Assembly (NCBI GenBank): GCA_946478675.1
Contig: CAMLEF010000172.1
Location: 1-9,373 of the forward strand
Length of the DNA: 9,373 nucleotides
Source of the DNA: an uncultured Flavobacteriales bacterium
GTDB taxonomy: Bacteria > Bacteroidota > Bacteroidia > Palsa-965
Direction: 5' to 3'
Shown piece by piece: positions 1 to 4,867 of this stretch. The notes under the pieces are model-generated. The model ran no database searches and was not told the origin of the DNA. It was given only the letters and a program-made list of their open reading frames with translations. The translations under genes and the position numbers were made by a program. How positions within the stretch are numbered: position 1 is the first letter of the stretch; each line of letters starts with the position of its first letter.

Positions 1-189
1 GAACGCCAGCGATACGCCCGCCAGCGCATTTTCATTGATGAAATGGCCGACGAAAATGCCGTCGAGGAAATTGTTGAGCCCCATCAGCACCATGCCGATG
101 AGCGAAGGAATGGCGAGCTTCCGGAATACCGTGCGCACGTCGCCGTTGAGAATGAGCTGTTTTTCTTTTTCGTTGCTGAGCGTTTCCAT
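1..189 (-). CDS. MATE family efflux transporter, N-terminal 63 residues (runs off the window)
   Basis: Only the first 63 codons are present, starting at the ATG at 189-187, and the frame is open to the window edge. After a short charged cytoplasmic head (METLSNEKEKQLIL) come LAIPSLIGMVLMGLNNFLDG and then IFVGHFINENALAGVSLAF. This matches the first transmembrane helix and following loop of MATE (multidrug and toxic compound extrusion) antiporters, which exchange Na+ or H+ for drugs or metabolites across the inner membrane. The substrate cannot be told from this fragment. The gene lies 102 nt downstream of the response regulator on the same strand, but it has its own promoter with a possible regulator half-site, so I infer it is a target of the neighbouring two-component system. 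The start is supported by a -7 box just upstream; no SD is seen. Confidence 0.85.
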   Translation of the reverse strand, partial: METLSNEKEKQLILNGDVRTVFRKLAIPSLIGMVLMGLNNFLDGIFVGHFINENALAGVSLAF

Positions 190-203
190 CGTGTTTTTTT
201 TCG

Positions 204-234
204 CAAAACTATTTTCACGAAACACGAAGCTCAA
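204..234 (-). promoter_or_regulatory. Bacteroidota-type promoter of the MATE gene
   Basis: On the minus strand, TTG (234-232), a 20-nt spacer and TAGTTTTG (211-204) match the -33/-7 consensus TTG-N~19-TAnnTTTG. The -7 box ends 14 nt before the MATE ATG, implying a very short leader. The spacer length equals that of the operon promoter at 3256-3286. Confidence 0.65.
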
Positions 235-265
235 CGGCGAATAGGCAGGAAGAAATGTGCGGTCG

Positions 266-274
266 GTGAACGGT
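266..274 (-). promoter_or_regulatory. Possible LytTR half-site upstream of the MATE promoter
   Basis: ACCGTTCAC on the minus strand fits 8 of 9 positions of the published LytTR half-site pattern [TA][AC][CA]GTTN[AG][TG]. The distance from its near end (266) to the -7 box upstream edge (211) is 55, identical to the operon promoter (3318 to 3263). The partner expected 21 bp upstream (295-287, GTAATTCGC) is poor, so this would be a half or degenerate site. Confidence 0.4.
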
Positions 275-291
275 GAAGATGTGGCGGCGAA

Positions 292-1032
292 TTACAACCC
301 GAGCTGCTCGCGCAGGCGAACGTAGCCCGTGCGGCTGAGCGGAACGCGTGCGCCTGTTTTCAGCAATGCGATGTGTCCCGATTTTTCAAACGGCTCGATA
401 CGTGTGAGCTGGTCGAGGCGAATGATGAACGAACGGTGTACGCGCAGGAATTCATTCACAGGAAGTGTTTGTTCGTAATACGCCATCGTTTGTTTTTTCA
501 GGAAGACATCGTCGGCGGTGAATATCTTCACGTAATCGTCGAACGCTTCCAGGCAGGTCACTTCGCTGAGCGGGAGAATGCGGATGTTGTTGCCGCTTTT
601 CACCACGACGCGCTGCTGGTCTTCCGGTTGCCGCGCGGTCGATTGCAGCAGTTGCTCCATGTTCGGCGTGCTGCCTGCTGTGCGCTGCTGCTGCCATTTT
701 TTGACGGCCTTGTCGAGACGTTCTTTGCTGAACGGTTTCAGCAGGTAATCGATCGCATGTGATTCGAACGCTTTCATCGCGTATTCGTCAAACGCCGTTG
801 TGAAAATGACGGGCGGCGGCGGATCGGTGAGCTCGAGCATTTCGAAGCCGTTGATCTTCGGCATCTGGATGTCGAGGAAAACGAGATCGGGTTTGTGCGC
901 CGTGATCGCTTTCACGCCTTCAAAACCGTCGCCGCATTCCTGCACGATGTCCAGCTCTGGATAATCCTGTAAATATTCCCGCAGCAGGTTTCTTGCGAGC
1001 GGTTCGTCGTCGATCAGTAAAACTTTAAGCAT
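292..1032 (-). CDS. LytTR-family response regulator
   Basis: This is a 246-residue transcription factor of the LytR/AgrA class. The N-terminal receiver domain (about 1-120) has the acidic pocket D8/D9, the phospho-acceptor D54 in VFLDIQMP, the conserved T79 and K99 in LLKPF. A variable linker (about 115-138) leads to a LytTR DNA-binding domain (about 140-246) with the typical NEFLRVHRSFIIRLDQL block. When phosphorylated by the partner kinase it should bind paired 9-bp direct repeats upstream of its targets. Its start overlaps the end of the kinase gene by 8 nt, so the two are probably translationally coupled. It is the last gene of the four-gene unit. The overlap and the exact fit of the receiver start (MLKVLLIDDE) support this start codon. 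Confidence 0.93.
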   Translation of the reverse strand: MLKVLLIDDEPLARNLLREYLQDYPELDIVQECGDGFEGVKAITAHKPDLVFLDIQMPKINGFEMLELTDPPPPVIFTTAFDEYAMKAFESHAIDYLLKPFSKERLDKAVKKWQQQRTAGSTPNMEQLLQSTARQPEDQQRVVVKSGNNIRILPLSEVTCLEAFDDYVKIFTADDVFLKKQTMAYYEQTLPVNEFLRVHRSFIIRLDQLTRIEPFEKSGHIALLKTGARVPLSRTGYVRLREQLGL

Positions 1033-2062
1033 ATGCCTGCGGAATTTTCAGAAGCGTGATGAAGGTCGTGTCCTGTTGCTGAACGGATAAAAGATCGTTG
1101 CGCCCGTAGAGGAGGAATAATCGCCGGCGCACCGACTCGAGCCCGAAGCCTGCGCCCTGTTTGGGTTTGGCGGTTTGCGGATCGAACGGGTTTTCTACGC
1201 GGATCGTAAGCATGCGCTCTTCTTTTTTTGCCGTCACACGAATTGTCACCGCATCCGTCGTGTCATAAAGACCGAACTTGATCGCGTTCTCCACGATCGG
1301 CTGCAGCAGAAGCGGCGGCAATTGCAACGGCAAACTTTCTTCCGTCACGTCGACCGGCGTTGAGAGGCGATGGCTGAACCGCACTTTCTCGATGTCCATG
1401 TACAATTGCAGCAGCCGCAGTTCTTCTTCCAGCGAAACCAGCTGCTGATCGTCTTTGCGCAGCGTGCCGCGGAGAAAATCCGACAGCTGCTGGATCATCT
1501 TGCGGGCTTCCTGCGGTTGCGTGCCGACGAGCGCGCTGATGGAGTTGAGGCTGTTGAAGAGAAAATGCGGATGCAGCTGCTGGCGAAGGCGCGACAGTTC
1601 GGCATCGCGCGCGAGCTGTTCGGTGTGCGCTTTCCGTTCTTCTGCTTCACGTTGTTCCCTGTTCTTATTGATCAGGATGCCGGACAATGTGAAGAAGGCG
1701 ATGTTCAGCACGGCGAAAGCAAAACGCACCGGCGCTGAAATTTTCAGGAAGGCGATCCATTCATCCGTCGACGGAAAAACGAAGTACAGCAATTTGATCA
1801 CACCTGCCGTGCAGATCGTCGCCAGCCCCAGCACCATGAGAATGCGATAGAAGAAATTCTTCTTCACCGGCGCATAAAAACGCGTCACGTTCGCCGTAGC
1901 GATGCCTGCTGCCACGAGGAGAAAATTCGTCGCTACCGCATCCGTCAGCGCGCGTTTCCAATCGAGGCCGAACCAATGCAGCAGCAAGAGTTGATCCGCC
2001 GACCAGAAAAGAAACCAGGTCGCGTGGATCACCAGCAGGTTTTTACGATTGCTTTGCGCCAT
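1025..2062 (-). CDS. LytS/YehU-type sensor histidine kinase
   Basis: This is a 345-residue inner-membrane kinase. Four hydrophobic segments (about 9-28, 43-60, 72-95 and 110-131) form a compact sensor without a sizeable extracellular domain. A charged coiled-coil-like helix (about 132-160) follows, then the His_kinase (PF06580-type) block LHPHFLFNSLNSISAL with the probable phospho-acceptor H166. The HATPase region carries the N-box PIVENAIKFG (N259) and the G-box GAGFGLESVRRRL (303-315). It should autophosphorylate and pass phosphate to D54 of the regulator encoded immediately downstream. Its ATG overlaps the stop of the DUF4288 gene by one base (TGATG). Four-helix kinases with almost no exposed loops often sense membrane state or a partner protein. 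The adjacent LiaF-like protein is the obvious candidate partner, but this is inference. Confidence 0.92.
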   Translation of the reverse strand: MAQSNRKNLLVIHATWFLFWSADQLLLLHWFGLDWKRALTDAVATNFLLVAAGIATANVTRFYAPVKKNFFYRILMVLGLATICTAGVIKLLYFVFPSTDEWIAFLKISAPVRFAFAVLNIAFFTLSGILINKNREQREAEERKAHTEQLARDAELSRLRQQLHPHFLFNSLNSISALVGTQPQEARKMIQQLSDFLRGTLRKDDQQLVSLEEELRLLQLYMDIEKVRFSHRLSTPVDVTEESLPLQLPPLLLQPIVENAIKFGLYDTTDAVTIRVTAKKEERMLTIRVENPFDPQTAKPKQGAGFGLESVRRRLFLLYGRNDLLSVQQQDTTFITLLKIPQAYA

Positions 2063-2406
2063 CAGTCCTGGAACGAATAAGCGAGTTGCTGAGACATTTC
2101 AGCGCGGCGGATCTGGTGAACGAATGCTTCCGGATCTTCTGCTTCCACGGTGCTCGAGAATAATTCGATGCCGTCGTGCAATTCCGGCAACGCGATCAGC
2201 TCACTCACGCCGACGAATTTCCAGTCGACGTTTTCTTTTTTCTCGTTGAGGAAGCTGGTTTCTTCCTGGCGGCCGAGCGCCTGTGCTTTCTGCAAAGCGG
2301 CTTCCATATCGAGTGCGCTGAGCAAACGCTGCTGAATGTCGAATTGCGAATCGGAGAATCCGTCGATGCGGATCTGGAAATTGATTTTTGCGATATACCA
2401 GTTCAT
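2062..2406 (-). CDS. DUF4288 domain-containing protein
   Basis: This is a 114-residue soluble protein with no signal peptide or membrane segment. The opening MNWYIAKINFQI, the central QFDIQQRLLSALDMEAALQKA, the DWKFVGVSELIAL strand and HDGIELFSSTVEAED match my memory of DUF4288, a small domain of unknown function common in Bacteroidota. The whole protein is one domain of the family's usual size. It sits between the LiaF-like gene (26-nt gap) and the kinase gene (1-nt overlap), so it is co-transcribed and probably co-translated with the two-component system. Its position suggests an accessory role in signalling, but nothing in the sequence shows what that role is. No SD is visible before the ATG, and the upstream gap is A/T-rich. 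Confidence 0.82.
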   Translation of the reverse strand: MNWYIAKINFQIRIDGFSDSQFDIQQRLLSALDMEAALQKAQALGRQEETSFLNEKKENVDWKFVGVSELIALPELHDGIELFSSTVEAEDPEAFVHQIRRAEMSQQLAYSFQD

Positions 2407-2432
2407 AAAAAAATCAGTTTTAAAAAGATGAA

Positions 2433-3236
2433 TTAAAAGCTTCGGATCTCGATGCCGCCCATAAAAACCGTTCCCTGCAGCACCAGCGTTTTCTCCGGCC
2501 CCCCGGAAAAATCCTGCGACGATTGCCGCTTGTCGTCGATGCCGCCGAAGACTGCCGTCGCATCCGATTTGATCTTCCAGTGCGGAGGCACTACCAGCTG
2601 CACGCCGCCGAAGACGGCCGTCAACTCGAGGTATGCAGTGTCTTCGATGTCGGCCTGGCTGAGGTTGATCTTCGCTCCGCCGAACAGCGCCACCACGTCA
2701 CCGCCCTTGAACGATTTCGAGATCGAATTCTTTTTGATCTGCCCGAACACCGAAACGACTTCGATATAGTCTTCGTGCGTTTGCGGCGCCTCACCTTCGT
2801 CCATCCACTTGTTGCGGTAGGCTTCCTGGTAGCGGCGATGGTAATGCTTGTGCTTGTAATGACGGAAACGTTGCTTCGGTCGCAGCAGGAAACTGATGCC
2901 GATGAGGATCACGAGCACCGGCCAGCCGATCGTACGCAGGTGCAGCTGCGGATACGTGTCGCCGATCGCCAGCGCCAATCCTCCTGCGATCATCCACAAC
3001 CAGAAAAATCCGCGCAGCCCGTTTGAAATTCCGATGTGCAGCCCGATCACTACCAGCAGCATTTTCCAGCTGAAGAGCCAATCGGGAAGAATACCGGGAT
3101 TCAATTCGCGATACAGGAACAGTCCGCCAATGATGATCAGCAGCAGTCCGCCCGCTACACGGCTGCGTTGGCGATTGCCCTGGATGAAACGGTCATCGTG
3201 CTCCTCTTGCGGTCCCTGTGGTTGTGCATTTTCCAT
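2433..3236 (-). CDS. LiaF-like membrane protein (four transmembrane helices plus repeated VFGG domain)
   Basis: This is a 267-residue protein. A polar head (1-26) precedes four hydrophobic helices (about 27-43, 53-71, 76-92 and 103-118), as in the LiaF transmembrane domain. A basic, His/Arg-rich stretch (about 121-141) is followed by a C-terminal domain (157-267) built of beta repeats marked by VSVFGQI, VALFGGAKI, TAVFGGVQL, TAVFGGIDD and VFMGGIEI. In Firmicutes, LiaF restrains the LiaS kinase in the response to cell-wall antibiotics. Here the partner kinase is of the LytS type, so only an analogous function is inferred. This is the first gene of the leftward four-gene unit and has a good promoter just upstream. 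The ATG at 3236 is the first in frame after the -7 box. Confidence 0.88.
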   Translation of the reverse strand: MENAQPQGPQEEHDDRFIQGNRQRSRVAGGLLLIIIGGLFLYRELNPGILPDWLFSWKMLLVVIGLHIGISNGLRGFFWLWMIAGGLALAIGDTYPQLHLRTIGWPVLVILIGISFLLRPKQRFRHYKHKHYHRRYQEAYRNKWMDEGEAPQTHEDYIEVVSVFGQIKKNSISKSFKGGDVVALFGGAKINLSQADIEDTAYLELTAVFGGVQLVVPPHWKIKSDATAVFGGIDDKRQSSQDFSGGPEKTLVLQGTVFMGGIEIRSF

Positions 3237-3255
3237 GATTGATGAATTGATGAGG

Positions 3256-3286
3256 CAAACTTACCGCGCTTCGTTCCCGCCCGCAA
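3256..3286 (-). promoter_or_regulatory. Promoter of the LiaF-DUF4288-kinase-regulator operon
   Basis: On the minus strand, TTG (3286-3284), a 20-nt spacer and TAAGTTTG (3263-3256) match the Bacteroidota -33/-7 consensus with no mismatch in TAnnTTTG. Transcription would start near 3250, about 15 nt before the LiaF-like ATG. Confidence 0.75.
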
Positions 3287-3317
3287 CGGCAGGCAGGCGA
3301 ACCGGATCGCGAAATCG

Positions 3318-3347
3318 GTGAACGGTAACGGCTGGTCGGTGAACGGA
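3318..3347 (-). promoter_or_regulatory. Paired LytTR-type binding site upstream of the operon
   Basis: Two direct 9-bp repeats on the minus strand, TCCGTTCAC (3347-3339) and ACCGTTCAC (3326-3318), are separated by exactly 12 bp. This is the spacing described for LytTR regulators such as AgrA. Each fits 8 of 9 positions of the pattern [TA][AC][CA]GTTN[AG][TG]. They lie 55 bp or more upstream of the -7 box, where an activator could act. Autoregulation by the operon's own regulator is the natural inference. The site begins 3 bp after the tadA stop codon. Confidence 0.6.
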
Positions 3348-3350
3348 GGA

Positions 3351-3800
3351 TCAGTTCCGTTTCCGCTGGAAAAACGTCTTGAGGAGCGCCGCGCTTTCCG
3401 CTTCGAGCAGGCCGCCTTCGATCACGGTTTTCGGATGAAGGATGTCGCGCTGCAGGCGGAGGTAGCCGCGCTTCGGATCATGCGCGCCGAAAACGATGCG
3501 ACGGATCTGCGACCAGTGCAGCGCACCGGCACACATGACGCAAGGTTCGAGCGTGACGAAGAGCGTGCATTCGTTGAGGTATTTTCCCCCGAGCGAATTG
3601 GCTGCGGCAGTAATCGCCTGCATTTCCGCATGCGCCGTGACGTCGGTGAGCCGCTCGGTGAGGTTGTGCGCGCGCGCGATGATGCGATTGTCGCACACCA
3701 CTACCGCGCCTACCGGTACCTCGTCGGCATCGAACGCTTTCTGCGCTTCTTTCAGCGCTTCACGCATGAAATGCTCATCGGAAAAAATGCTCAGCTCCAT
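3351..3800 (-). CDS. tadA: tRNA adenosine(34) deaminase TadA
   Basis: This 149-residue cytoplasmic enzyme deaminates A34 to inosine in the anticodon of tRNA-Arg(ACG), which lets it read CGU, CGC and CGA codons. The zinc site is intact: the HAE motif supplies H57 and the proton-shuttling E59, and PCVMCAG supplies C87 and C90. The fold start FSDEHFMREALKEAQKAF and the DEVPVGAVVV strand are typical of bacterial TadA. An in-frame GTG at 3836 would add 12 residues and overlap the stop of the small ORF at 3833-3970. I prefer the ATG at 3800 because it matches the family N-terminus and a -7-like box (TAAACTTG) lies inside the extension. No other translation gene is adjacent. Confidence 0.93.
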   Translation of the reverse strand: MELSIFSDEHFMREALKEAQKAFDADEVPVGAVVVCDNRIIARAHNLTERLTDVTAHAEMQAITAAANSLGGKYLNECTLFVTLEPCVMCAGALHWSQIRRIVFGAHDPKRGYLRLQRDILHPKTVIEGGLLEAESAALLKTFFQRKRN

Positions 3801-3805
3801 CGGTG

Positions 3806-3813
3806 CAAGTTTA
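3806..3813 (-). promoter_or_regulatory. Possible -7 box of tadA
   Basis: TAAACTTG on the minus strand has one mismatch to TAnnTTTG and ends 5 nt before the preferred tadA ATG. No TTG is found at the -33 position, so this is weak. tadA could also be reached by readthrough from the small-ORF region. Confidence 0.3.
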
Positions 3814-3832
3814 GTGTTTCTCCCGCGGGAAT

Positions 3833-3970
3833 TCACGCTTTGCCGAAGACTTTCCGCAACAGCACACGCACGCGGTTCTTCCGCTTCGGAAAAACGACTC
3901 GGTCACCGATCATGCAGACCGGCGCGTTGCTGTAAAGAATGAATTTGTTGTAACGGATGGCGGTTTTCAT
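3833..3970 (-). CDS. Candidate small basic protein, 45 aa, with strong Shine-Dalgarno
   Basis: The ATG at 3970 is preceded by AAAGGAG, six bases before the start codon. This is a near-perfect complement of the 16S rRNA 3' end, in a phylum where such sites are rare. The product begins MKTAIRYNKFILYSNAPVC and ends in a strongly basic stretch (FPKRKNRVRVLLRKVFGKA). I do not recognise the family. It has one Cys, no clear membrane helix and a high pI, which would suit nucleic-acid or ribosome binding, but no function can be assigned. The stop overlaps a GTG in the tadA frame (GTGA). The leader AACTAAAA...GAAAGGAG resembles that of the small ORF at 4028-4153, suggesting the two are related modules. 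It is supported mainly by the ribosome binding site and an open frame. Confidence 0.45.
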   Translation of the reverse strand: MKTAIRYNKFILYSNAPVCMIGDRVVFPKRKNRVRVLLRKVFGKA

Positions 3971-4027
3971 GATGCGCTCCTTTCTTGTTTTAGTTGATCA
4001 TTGATTTTGTATTTCAGTTGTTCATTG

Positions 4028-4153
4028 TTACATAATGACGGCCCGGCGATCTTCATCGAAGTCGCCGGGCCCGTCCGGCGGGATTTCCCTCACCGCACCG
4101 ACAACTGCGCTGCAGGCGGTACGGATCCTCGTTTTTGCCCTGTAAGCTTTCAT
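4028..4153 (-). CDS. Candidate small ORF, 41 aa, with perfect Shine-Dalgarno
   Basis: AAAGGAGG ends 8 nt before the ATG at 4153, an ideal SD for this strand. The frame begins MKAYRAKTRIRTACSAVVGA, basic and then mildly hydrophobic. It ends in an acidic, Gly/Pro/Asp/Arg-rich tail that is encoded by a strong RNA hairpin (4041-4070). Because the 3' third is a palindrome, the tail may not be under protein selection, and the element might be a leader ORF or structured RNA. The gene after it (3833-3970) has a similar leader. No recognisable family. Confidence 0.38.
   Translation of the reverse strand: MKAYRAKTRIRTACSAVVGAVREIPPDGPGDFDEDRRAVIM
4041..4070 (-). other. Strong hairpin inside the 4028-4153 ORF
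   Basis: GCCCGGCGA (4041-4049) is perfectly complementary to TCGCCGGGC (4062-4070). The stem continues as CTTC/GAAG after a one-base bulge, leaving a 3-nt ATC loop, for 13 pairs in total. No T-tract follows on either strand, so it is not a standard intrinsic terminator. It could pause transcription, stabilise mRNA or control the next SD-led ORF. Confidence 0.55.
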
Positions 4154-4172
4154 AATGGATTCCTCCTTTCGG

Positions 4173-4265
4173 TTAATGATTTTTAGTTCGCTTGTTATTA
4201 CTGCGGCTGATGGCGTCGATCACATGGATGAGAAACACCGCGAGGTGAATGATAAGGTGTGTCAT
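4173..4265 (-). CDS. Candidate small membrane peptide, 30 aa
   Basis: The frame from ATG 4265 encodes MTHLIIHLAVFLIHVIDAI followed by a polar, basic tail (SRSNNKRTKNH). This is one hydrophobic segment long enough to span a membrane plus a cationic end. Such a layout is seen in small stress peptides and type I toxins, but I recognise no family. An SD-like AAAGGTGG lies about 19 nt upstream. It is actually better placed (9 nt) for another overlapping frame starting at 4275, which would give a 25-aa His-rich peptide. The two readings compete. The stop is 2 nt before the GAAAGGAGG that serves the next ORF, so the two could be coupled. Confidence 0.3.
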   Translation of the reverse strand: MTHLIIHLAVFLIHVIDAISRSNNKRTKNH

Positions 4266-4307
4266 GGTTGTGCATTTTTTCGGACCACCTTTTTTCACCC
4301 GGCGGCG

Positions 4308-4379
4308 TCAGGTTTTCTTTTTTGTTTTTCGCAGGAGCGTGACCAGCAGCGCTGCGAGGCAGATGTTGTTGATGATCAT
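4308..4379 (-). CDS. Candidate small membrane peptide, 23 aa
   Basis: The product is a short hydrophobic stretch (MIINNICLAALLVTLL) ending in a lysine-rich tail (RKTKKKT), a single-membrane-segment layout like that of the ORF at 4173-4265. It begins 21 nt after the T-tract of the 4401-4429 terminator. No SD is seen before its ATG. No known family is recognised. The hydrophobic-plus-cationic pattern occurring twice in a row argues mildly against chance, but the length is too short for confidence. Confidence 0.28.
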   Translation of the reverse strand: MIINNICLAALLVTLLRKTKKKT

Positions 4380-4400
4380 GGGTCGATCGTTTTTAGCAAT

Positions 4401-4429
4401 AAAAAAACCGGTCGCGGTTGCAGGACCGG
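4401..4429 (-). terminator. Intrinsic terminator 2 of the small-RNA region
   Basis: On the minus strand, CCGGTC (4429-4424) pairs with GACCGG (4413-4408) across a 10-nt loop and is followed by seven T residues (4407-4401). It would end a transcript covering the ORF at 4452-4580. The stem is short, so some readthrough toward the downstream small ORFs is plausible. Confidence 0.6.
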
Positions 4430-4451
4430 GTCGCGGAGGAAGAATAAAGAT

Positions 4452-4580
4452 CTACCTGTGCGGACGTAACGGTCCCTTGTGGAAATGGGCAAGTTCCACG
4501 GGCTGCACGACGAACGGTCCGTCGGCAGGAATGCTGTTAAAGTTGTTGCAGCCGTAACTGCGTTTGGTTGTTTTTTGCAT
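4452..4580 (-). CDS. Candidate small ORF, 42 aa, between two terminators
   Basis: The frame starts at ATG 4580, 12 nt after the T-tract of the first terminator, and ends at TAG (4454-4452) just before the second. The product reads MQKTTKRSYGCNNFNSIPAD and then GPFVVQPVELAHFHKGPLRP, ending HR: basic, with one Cys and no membrane segment. I do not recognise it. No SD or separate promoter is seen, so expression would need readthrough of the 4593-4631 terminator. The region also holds near-repeats of GGACCGTT-CGTC (about 4463-4476 and 4509-4520), which may instead mark structured RNA. Confidence 0.3.
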   Translation of the reverse strand: MQKTTKRSYGCNNFNSIPADGPFVVQPVELAHFHKGPLRPHR

Positions 4581-4592
4581 CGGTTCAGGATG

Positions 4593-4631
4593 AAAAAAAA
4601 ACACCCGGCGTTTGATGGCGCCGGGTGTTTT
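4593..4631 (-). terminator. Strong intrinsic terminator 1
   Basis: A perfect 10-bp stem, ACACCCGGCG (4601-4610) with CGCCGGGTGT (4619-4628), closes an 8-nt loop. On the minus strand it is followed by nine T residues. It ends the transcript initiated near 4752. It could also act as an attenuator for the small ORFs downstream. Confidence 0.85.
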
Positions 4632-4649
4632 GCAGATCGTATGAAGATG

Positions 4650-4736
4650 CTACAACGCACACAGCCCGCGCCAGATGCGGCTTTCAAGGCCCTTGTCCTT
4701 CGGAAGGACTGCTGAGGTGAAGTGTACGTTTTGCAT
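4650..4736 (-). CDS. Possible 28-aa leader peptide
   Basis: This is the first ATG after the promoter, at 4736, about 16 nt from the expected transcription start. The frame encodes MQNVHFTSAVLPKDKGLESR, then IWRGLCAL and a stop, 19 nt before the base of the terminator. The position fits a leader peptide of a transcription attenuator. However, there is no run of a regulatory amino acid (one Trp, two Arg) and no SD, and the frame overlaps several hairpins. It may be a chance frame in a noncoding RNA. Confidence 0.25.
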   Translation of the reverse strand: MQNVHFTSAVLPKDKGLESRIWRGLCAL

Positions 4737-4758
4737 TTTTGTTTTCTTGATGAGGGCG

Positions 4759-4790
4759 CAAATATAGTTTCAAAAAAATGCGCTTGTCAA
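4759..4790 (-). promoter_or_regulatory. Strong promoter of the small-RNA/small-ORF region
   Basis: On the minus strand, TTGACA starts at 4790, followed by an 18-nt spacer and TATATTTG (4766-4759). This fits the Bacteroidota -7 box exactly (TAnnTTTG), with TTG 21 nt upstream. It is also nearly a consensus E. coli sigma-70 promoter (TTGACA-N18-TATATT). Transcription would begin near 4752, heading left. Confidence 0.7.
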
Positions 4791-4810
4791 GTGATTCACG
4801 AAAAATCTTT

Positions 4811-4844
4811 TAAAAAAAGAAAGCCGCTCTTCGCAGAACGGCTT
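4811..4844 (-). terminator. Intrinsic terminator of the FN3 protein gene
   Basis: On the minus strand, AAGCCG-TTCT-GCGA-AGAG-CGGCTT forms a 10-pair stem (one G-T pair) with a GCGA loop, followed by TCTTTTTTTA. It lies 24 nt after the stop of the gene at 4868-5461 and separates it from the small-RNA promoter. Confidence 0.8.
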
Positions 4845-4867
4845 CGTTATCATTTGCAGATCGCTTC

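Larger units (their letters stand above)
4593..4752 (-). ncRNA. Candidate small RNA of about 160 nt (or leader transcript)
   Basis: A strong promoter (4759-4790) and a strong terminator (4593-4631) bracket about 160 nt that contain further local hairpins: GTCCTT-CCG-AAGGAC, CAAGG-G-CCTTG and an AGCC...GGCT stem. This arrangement is typical of an independently transcribed small RNA or a terminated leader. I see no match to tmRNA, RNase P, SRP RNA or a riboswitch core that I know. A 28-codon frame lies inside, so it may be a peptide-coding leader. The class is unknown. Confidence 0.5.

Noticed and set aside
3318..3935. A 205-residue open frame on the plus strand opposite tadA
   Set aside because: It is antisense to the intact, motif-complete tadA, begins at a GTG within the intergenic repeat, and shows no recognisable domain.
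4198..4275. 25-aa His-rich frame (MHNHDTPYHSPRGV...) overlapping the membrane-peptide frame
   Set aside because: It has the better-placed SD-like AAAGGTGG, but no family or His run that would mark a his leader. It is kept only as an alternative reading of the 4173-4265 element.
4155..4557. Plus-strand frames of about 100 residues across the small-ORF region
   Set aside because: The promoter, terminators and SD sites in this region all point to the minus strand, and no plus-strand start signal is seen.
4376..4687. 103-residue minus-strand frame in the small-RNA region
   Set aside because: It runs straight through the strong terminator at 4593-4631, so a full-length product is unlikely, and its composition is not protein-like.
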